Positions 58,760 to 64,000 of a stretch of 64,000 nt of DNA are shown here, in pieces. The notes beneath the pieces were generated by a model. That model did no database searches. It saw only the letters and a program-made list of their open reading frames with translations, and was not told the DNA's origin. Positions within the stretch are counted from its first letter, which is position 1. Every line of letters begins with the position of its first letter. The stretch covers positions 62,001 through 126,000 of the IMG/VR virus record IMGVR_UViG_3300001533_002283. One strand, written 5' to 3'. The DNA is from a virus. Both the position numbers and the translations under genes were made by a program.

Positions 58760-59593
58760 ATGGCACGACCTAAGAAAATTACCACTGAAACCTCACCCGT
58801 TACTGCTCCCGACCCGCTCCGTCCGGGCATGAAACTAGTTGAGCGAGATTCCTACGGATTACTCAAAAATACTGAATACGTCTTTGACGACAACGGAAAT
58901 GTAAATTGGCGCAAGATGGTGCCGGTAGAGTTTCTTTATGTAAATGGGGATGCTCGGCGAAAGGAAATGATTGAGCGGAAGTATAAAAAGAGTGTTAAGG
59001 AAATTGACGTTGTAGCTGATAATGTTGAAGACCGTGATTTAGTTATTACCTTGGCGGGCCTCAAACACCTGTTACGTTTACGTGGTTATTCTAGTGTCTC
59101 GTTTCACACCAACGAGTCTAGCGAAACTTTTGCGAGTGTAAACTGTTATATTGACTTTCTACCTAATTTTGAAACAGAGGGTGTCGCCCAATCTTATTCT
59201 GAGAATGGTTCTGCTCACCTCCGCTCAACCGATGGTTTCATGCGGGCGTATCTGGTAGAAGCTGCCACAAATCGTGCGTTTGCCCGTTGTATCAGAAATT
59301 ACCTCAATATTAATATCGTTAGTCGCGAGGAACTTTTTGACGAGAGTAAGGCGGCGCAAATTGACGGGGGTAATTCCCCGCTCCTTACTAATGGCTCCCC
59401 CCAGTCTATTCTTGAAAAAAAGTGTTCGGAAGCGGGGTTTGGATTCAATGCGTTGAAACTTGCGGCGATTAAATATAAAGATAAACTTGGTAACGCCCCC
59501 GAACCTTGGACAAAATTCTCTGATATTCCCGCGCAGGATTGCTATGTTTTACTGGAAATGATTAAGACAAAGGACGATAAACCTAAGTCTTAA
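58760..59593 (+). CDS. Conserved phage protein, possible recombination (Rad52/annealase-like) function
   Basis: 277 residues. A basic N-terminus (ARPKKITTETSP) and a central conserved segment, GFMRAYLVEAATNRAFARCI then RNYLNINIVSREEL (~160-195), similar in style to phage annealing proteins in which an A-x-N/T-R-A-F-x-R helix is conserved. No clear family call is possible. Its stop overlaps that of the convergent gene at 59590-60612. Confidence 0.45.
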   Translation: MARPKKITTETSPVTAPDPLRPGMKLVERDSYGLLKNTEYVFDDNGNVNWRKMVPVEFLYVNGDARRKEMIERKYKKSVKEIDVVADNVEDRDLVITLAGLKHLLRLRGYSSVSFHTNESSETFASVNCYIDFLPNFETEGVAQSYSENGSAHLRSTDGFMRAYLVEAATNRAFARCIRNYLNINIVSREELFDESKAAQIDGGNSPLLTNGSPQSILEKKCSEAGFGFNALKLAAIKYKDKLGNAPEPWTKFSDIPAQDCYVLLEMIKTKDDKPKS

Positions 59594-60612
59594 GCCATCT
59601 CCCTCCAAGGGCACGTTCTAACTCGCAAGTGCCCCACAAACTCCCCTTCAGTCTCATGATATACGTTATACAGCGTATATTTTTTTTCGTCGCCACCTTT
59701 TTTCTTTTCCCAGATAACATGGTCAGCAGGGCAGTGAGGCAGAACGGCCATTTTAATTCCATTTGGATACCAACGATTCCAACCGATATAAAGGTCTTCG
59801 GTGCCGTGTCCTTCATATCCTTCAAAGTAGGCCAGTTCTAAAGCCTTGGCATTCATTAGCGTGCAGCCAAACCCCACCCAATCGGTAGGGATTAAACTGC
59901 CCTTACCAATACCCGGAAAAGCGTTTTCTAACCACCCTCTTCGCCTCCATTTTTTCGCGTTTAACGCAAATACGTTACCAAAAGGAGGGCAGTTTTTAAT
60001 TCTTTCTTTTATTCTTTTTAGCCTATTAATCTCTTTCTCGGTCTCTTTTTCTTTTAGTCTTTTTTCATTCTCTCTCATAAGAATTTTTAACCTCTCTGGC
60101 AAATTACGTTCTTCTGGCAAAAAATCTTCGCAAATTTGATTTTGGGGCGTCCCGCGCCCTCCAAGAAAAGCAGTATTTGGATATGGGCACATTGCCACAC
60201 TATAATACCCATCGTCAAAATTTATCGCATCAACCATTACTCGAAGAGCGTTTGCATGGGGCAGAGTATCACTATCTAGACTCCAACAGTATTTTGCATT
60301 TAATTTAATTGCTGCGGAGTGAGCGGTTTGCCGCATATCTGCAATGAGAAGTTGAGCTTTTTGTTTGTAGTTTTCCCCTCCTTCAACGAATGCGGGGTTT
60401 TTAATCAGGTGAATACGCCATCCTTCGGGAAAAATATCGGTCCAGTATTTAGCGACCGATTTCAACTCTTCCGACTCGTCTCCAACAATTACCACGTCAC
60501 CGCCCATTACCTTTGCGTTTTTAATACATGTCGCAACACGACGCCCCTGAGAGTGCATTGCGTAAGTATATGATTTTGTCGCACAAACAGAAATAACTAG
60601 ATTTTCTATCAT
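59590..60612 (-). CDS. Glycosyltransferase-like protein (GT-A fold)
   Basis: 340 residues. LVISVCATKSYTYAMHSQGR at the start, KYCWSLDSDTLP (~107, DxD), GWLENAFPGIGKGSLIPTDW and GTEDLYIGWNRWY (~268, the E-D region near the acceptor site) fit GT2-like enzymes. A charged coiled-coil insertion lies at ~175-210. Convergent with the preceding rightward gene, with no terminator between. Confidence 0.7.
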   Translation of the reverse strand: MIENLVISVCATKSYTYAMHSQGRRVATCIKNAKVMGGDVVIVGDESEELKSVAKYWTDIFPEGWRIHLIKNPAFVEGGENYKQKAQLLIADMRQTAHSAAIKLNAKYCWSLDSDTLPHANALRVMVDAINFDDGYYSVAMCPYPNTAFLGGRGTPQNQICEDFLPEERNLPERLKILMRENEKRLKEKETEKEINRLKRIKERIKNCPPFGNVFALNAKKWRRRGWLENAFPGIGKGSLIPTDWVGFGCTLMNAKALELAYFEGYEGHGTEDLYIGWNRWYPNGIKMAVLPHCPADHVIWEKKKGGDEKKYTLYNVYHETEGEFVGHLRVRTCPWREMA

Positions 60613-60652
60613 GTTTTATGGTTTGAAATAATTCCGCTTTCGTCAACCTTGA

Positions 60653-62617
60653 TTATGTTATCTCATAATTAACGTTCGTTTGAGTGAAATAAACTTGAGA
60701 CGCAACGAAATCAGTGTTTTCTCTTCTAACTTGATTAACGTTTAATAAAACTAGGGGTTTGTCTATTGCAAGTTCAATTTGATTAATGTTAGAATTTTGA
60801 GATTCAAAAGAAGAATAAAGTGAACTGGTTGAATCAGAAGATATTCTTGTGGCTCTTAACAATCCGTCAAAAAATAAGTAAGCCGTGAGAGATTGTGAAG
60901 CCGCCCCCATTCCTGCAAAACTATCGTTACCGAATCCAAGTGAGATTGATTTTCTGCTAGATTGAAAAGTTTCTCCGTTTGAGTCTGTTAGGGTAAAAAA
61001 TGAAGGTCTCTGAGAAGCAAATCTGATTATATTTGCCGATGTAATTGCCCCCGTCCCAGCAGAATTACCATCTGGAATTAACACATCGGTATAAAGCCTC
61101 GTTTCTGAACTTTCAAAGTTGGTAGTTGAACCGCCCGTTGCGCCAAATCCATTCGTTAAGGTGCTGGTTGAAGAAGATGAAGTATTAGATACCGTTCTAT
61201 TGTCCAACAAATTTAACCATTCAGAAAACGTGCCTCTTCTTTGGCCCGTAAAAAACACAACCCCGGTGCCGGTGCTTGTGTCGCTTTGAAAAAGCGCACT
61301 TGAAGAGAATGTTGTTGAATGGCCATATCTACCAGTAATTGATATTCTTTCCCTTGCCGCCGTCTGAGTTGTTTCCTGCGTTTGCGGATTTTGCCAGTTC
61401 AAAGTTCTATTAGAGCTAGTGTGAATGACGTTTGTTCCAGAATTAAAAACGGTTAATGAGGGTAGCTGGCTACTTGTTGTTTGTAGTGATATTCCAGAAG
61501 ATGAAACGGTAAATGTGTTTCTCTGTGGCGCAGTATCGCCAACAGTTGTAAAATTAACTGTGAATCTTGTGCTAGGATTTGTTAAAAAATCTGAACCAGA
61601 AAAAGACGTGAGAATAGGGAAAAGAACTTCTGCGTTTTCTGCTTCGTAAACCGTTGCATTTGCAAAAGATGCGCTTCTTAATATTCCCGTTGTGGCATAT
61701 TCAGTTGTTGTTACTGGCCTTTCTGAGAAAACGCTAGACACCCTAGTTAGAGTGGTTGTTTCGAAAACCAAGGAAAAACTTGTTGAGTAAGTTTGAGTTT
61801 CTGTTGTTGTAAGGCTTACGCTTGTTGCTTTTGTTCGGGTAGAAGTAGTAAAAGTATCCTCTCCATTCCATGTTTGACTGTTTGAAAGGGAAGAAGTTAT
61901 TGTTGATGCTGTTAAAAAAGAATCGGAAGCCGTTGTTTCGGTTGAACTACTTGAAAGAATAGAACCAGTGGTTGAATTATTAGTTTTAAAAGTGCGAGAT
62001 ATCGCAATTAGGGCGGTATTAAAAAAAGAGGAAAATGTTTCCGTTGTTGAAAAAAAAGAAGAGGTTCTTCCTGTTTTATCAAAATAAACGTAAAACTCTC
62101 TTTTTGTTAGTGCGCTGGCCTGCCTTGTTAAACTTTGGCTTTGCACCAATGCATTTGCTCTACCTAGTATATCCCCTCCACCAGCTTGAGAAATAGAACT
62201 GGAAGACGAACTAAATGCAGAGTATGATCCTATTTCTGTAAATAAAAAACCGAGAGAAGAGCTAGTTTGAGAAAATGTAGTGCCCTGTGACGGCAAGAAA
62301 ATTGTCTCACTTAAGGACTCTGAATCTGTTTGACCTGCAATATCGTGTGAAAAAAATCTTGAAATACTATAAGAACTATCACGAAAATTTGATAAAGACG
62401 TTGATGAAACGCTATTATTTCTTGATGTTGTTATAGTTAGCAAAAAGGCATTTGATTCGTTTCTTGTGTATGTGAAAGAGGCCCCAAAAGCAATCCCCGT
62501 AACGCCCGCGACAGAAGAGGTAAATGTTCCATCCGTTCGACTGCTTATAAATACAGAAGAAAGACTTCTTGGATGATTTTCGCTGTTATCCGTAAGTATT
62601 ACCCAAGAAATAGCCAT
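60653..62617 (-). CDS. Ser/Thr-rich structural (tail/fibre) protein
   Basis: 654 residues with extreme composition: over a third of the first 100 residues are Ser or Thr, and Cys appears to be absent. Low-complexity stretches such as SAFSSSSSSISQAGGGD and SNTSSSSTSTLTNG occur, with beta-strand patterns between. No membrane segment or enzymatic motif. It lies with two other beta-rich genes, so a tail or fibre protein is likely. The Ser/Thr could be glycosylated by the phage transferases. Confidence 0.65.
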   Translation of the reverse strand: MAISWVILTDNSENHPRSLSSVFISSRTDGTFTSSVAGVTGIAFGASFTYTRNESNAFLLTITTSRNNSVSSTSLSNFRDSSYSISRFFSHDIAGQTDSESLSETIFLPSQGTTFSQTSSSLGFLFTEIGSYSAFSSSSSSISQAGGGDILGRANALVQSQSLTRQASALTKREFYVYFDKTGRTSSFFSTTETFSSFFNTALIAISRTFKTNNSTTGSILSSSSTETTASDSFLTASTITSSLSNSQTWNGEDTFTTSTRTKATSVSLTTTETQTYSTSFSLVFETTTLTRVSSVFSERPVTTTEYATTGILRSASFANATVYEAENAEVLFPILTSFSGSDFLTNPSTRFTVNFTTVGDTAPQRNTFTVSSSGISLQTTSSQLPSLTVFNSGTNVIHTSSNRTLNWQNPQTQETTQTAARERISITGRYGHSTTFSSSALFQSDTSTGTGVVFFTGQRRGTFSEWLNLLDNRTVSNTSSSSTSTLTNGFGATGGSTTNFESSETRLYTDVLIPDGNSAGTGAITSANIIRFASQRPSFFTLTDSNGETFQSSRKSISLGFGNDSFAGMGAASQSLTAYLFFDGLLRATRISSDSTSSLYSSFESQNSNINQIELAIDKPLVLLNVNQVRRENTDFVASQVYFTQTNVNYEIT

Positions 62618-62621
62618 AACA

Positions 62622-63098
62622 TTAAACGGTATTTACCTCGTATCCATACCAAGAAATGAAAGGTCTCTCTCCCGCTGGAACGGGTGAGGTTTTATCTGTT
62701 CTGAATAACTCCACCGGATTTGCCCATAAAGAACCACATCCAATAGCACGTTCTGCAACCCTATCCTCAATAACATGAGTAAATATTTTTAACAAAGTTG
62801 GTGGACCACCTTCCGTTGCGGTAAACGGAGCCGGAATAGACGTTTCTAAGGTAAAATTAACCGAGGTCGCAACTCCCGTTGCCAACGTAACATTTGCAAT
62901 TAAATACACCGTTCCACTTGCGGGCGCACTCAACCCAGTCAAAACGGGCACAATCCCATTGATTGTTCCGGTTGTTTGGTAAGAAACATCGCCCGTTCCC
63001 GAGTTTACAGATATTTCTAAAGGACAGCTAACCCCCGCATCCGCCTTAATTACGGTATTAGGAAAATTAAAATATTTACTTGCGTTATTGACAGCCAT
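62622..63098 (-). CDS. Putative tail structural protein
   Basis: 158 residues, beta-rich and poor in Lys (YQTTGTINGIVPVLTGLSAP, TLATGVATSVNFTLETS). The C-terminus has PAGERPFISWYGYEVNT. No family named. Start preceded by TATAACACTATG. Between two other structural genes with minimal spacing. Confidence 0.6.
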   Translation of the reverse strand: MAVNNASKYFNFPNTVIKADAGVSCPLEISVNSGTGDVSYQTTGTINGIVPVLTGLSAPASGTVYLIANVTLATGVATSVNFTLETSIPAPFTATEGGPPTLLKIFTHVIEDRVAERAIGCGSLWANPVELFRTDKTSPVPAGERPFISWYGYEVNTV

Positions 63099-63118
63099 AG
63101 TGTTATATATTTCTTTTA

Positions 63119-64000
63119 TTATCCCACACTTAATACATAATTATACCCAGTATTAAATCCCGAATAGTTAATACTCAACAGCATTGCGCTCCCCGTAATG
63201 TTTCTTCCCACCCTATAATTATACCCGCTATTCCCCAAGGTGTTAAAATCAAATTGGTAGCCGGTAACACTTGGAACATAATCTATGTTGCTAAAACTAC
63301 TACCCGTTGGCAAGTTGGCAACAGCGGCGGAGAAAATACTGTTGAATGAGTTTGCGCCGGTGGTTCCCGAAAGATAAGAAATGGTGAGGCGCGCTGGTAG
63401 AGATTCGTTATATGGAGTCGCCCCCTTAAAGTTACTCCAAGAAAAAGAAGAGGAGCCGGTTGAAACTCCCGATAACGATAAAATTTCTGAGAAATCCAAG
63501 GTTTGAATTATTGGAAACTGAGTCTCCACATTCACCCTCTCATTAAACACCCCAAAATTACTATAGATGGTAAAATCATAGGGGGTAACATTATCTGAGA
63601 GTTCGGCTTGTGTTAACAACGTGTAGTTTCTAATCAAATCGAAGTTTCTCACGCCCGTAACATCACTAGTGTTATTAACAAAAGAGAACAAACCTGATTG
63701 CGAAACCCCGCTATAAACCCGGAATAAAACGGGTGGGTTTAAGTTCGTGACTGTTCCCGTGCCAGAACCTCCCGCGCCGGAAAAACGGAATGATGAGAAC
63801 TGATAGGAAGGGGGTTTACCGCTTAGGGTAAAATCCAAAGAGCAAGTGCAATTTATTGGCTCTACTCCTATTTTATCAATGTATGGGGAGAACTCTTCTG
63901 TTCCGCTCGTATTTAGAACATACAAATCATTATAATAATAATTTTGATTTTCACCACTACGAATTATTTTAATAGAGTTGATTTCGTTACGGTTTGCCCC
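63119..64000 (-). CDS. Tail-type structural protein, N-terminus outside the window
   Basis: At least 293 residues. The reading frame continues without a stop past the TTG at 63925 to the window end, so the true start lies beyond 64000. Gly/Ser/Asn/Tyr-rich, beta-type repeats (GSGTGTVTNLNPPVL, TLGNSGYNYRVGRNITGS, GFNTGYNYVLSVG). The NTSGTEEFSPYIDKI segment was formerly near an apparent start. Probably a tail or fibre component. Confidence 0.6.
   Translation of the reverse strand, partial: GANRNEINSIKIIRSGENQNYYYNDLYVLNTSGTEEFSPYIDKIGVEPINCTCSLDFTLSGKPPSYQFSSFRFSGAGGSGTGTVTNLNPPVLFRVYSGVSQSGLFSFVNNTSDVTGVRNFDLIRNYTLLTQAELSDNVTPYDFTIYSNFGVFNERVNVETQFPIIQTLDFSEILSLSGVSTGSSSFSWSNFKGATPYNESLPARLTISYLSGTTGANSFNSIFSAAVANLPTGSSFSNIDYVPSVTGYQFDFNTLGNSGYNYRVGRNITGSAMLLSINYSGFNTGYNYVLSVG

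Noticed and set aside
1-64000. tRNA genes and CRISPR arrays
   Set aside because: No cloverleaf with a GGTTCGAATCC-type T arm and no regularly spaced direct repeats were noticed on either strand by eye; a dedicated scan was not possible.

Overview
This window is a piece of a large tailed double-stranded DNA bacteriophage genome (Caudoviricetes-like), probably from an uncultured or little-studied host. It carries a near-complete replication set (split DNA polymerase III alpha, proofreading exonuclease, primase, DnaB helicase, RecA, SSB, ligase), nucleotide-metabolism genes (dUTPase fragment, ThyX, class II ribonucleotide reductase, GMP reductase), DNA methyltransferases, many tiny unknown genes, eight glycosyltransferase-type genes and beta-rich tail-type structural proteins at the right edge. 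Capsid, portal and terminase genes are not seen and should lie outside. TGA acts as a normal stop (many ATGA stop/start overlaps), so a standard bacterial code is used. The host cannot be named. Most starts lack a Shine-Dalgarno sequence. Many instead carry TAACA just before ATG, and several sigma70-like promoters sit so close to the ATG that leaderless mRNAs are expected.

Layout. From 1 to 48.4 kb nearly everything is leftward; the exception is an inserted tnpB at 0.3-1.5 kb. Leftward, from the right: a glycan and surface-modification block (48.4-38.3 kb: glycosyltransferases, sugar-nucleotide enzymes, methyltransferases); two unknown genes closed by a terminator; a vitamin B12-dependent ribonucleotide reductase operon (36.9-32.4 kb); GMP reductase, GDP-mannose dehydratase, a methyltransferase and ThyX (31.3-26.4 kb); SLOG, YopX, ligase, RecA, nuclease, Dcm, Cas4-like and metallophosphoesterase genes (25.5-17.7 kb); the helicase-primase pair and the polymerase split over two genes (17.4-6.8 kb); then small unknown genes and a Dam-type methyltransferase (6.8-1.4 kb). 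At 48.4-48.75 kb a divergent control region holds promoters in both directions, a candidate small RNA and a terminator. Rightward from 48.75 to 59.6 kb run a polymerase-like protein, small unknown genes, a NADAR-family protein, a sigma-like factor, glycosyltransferases, a candidate Acb2-like protein, SSB and a conserved recombination-type protein. From 59.6 kb to the end, genes are leftward again: a glycosyltransferase and tail-type proteins, the last running off the window.

The most notable system is the operon nrdJ - (homing endonuclease) - BFD-type [2Fe-2S] protein - PduO-type cobalamin adenosyltransferase. It looks like a phage-borne module that reduces and adenosylates host cobalamin to feed its own adenosylcobalamin-dependent ribonucleotide reductase. 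Other points are a polymerase whose gene order PHP - exonuclease - polymerase core mirrors PolC, five homing endonucleases of four folds plus TnpB lodged among core genes, and a probable GDP-3,6-dideoxyhexose pathway next to glycosyltransferases and a Ser/Thr-rich tail protein.
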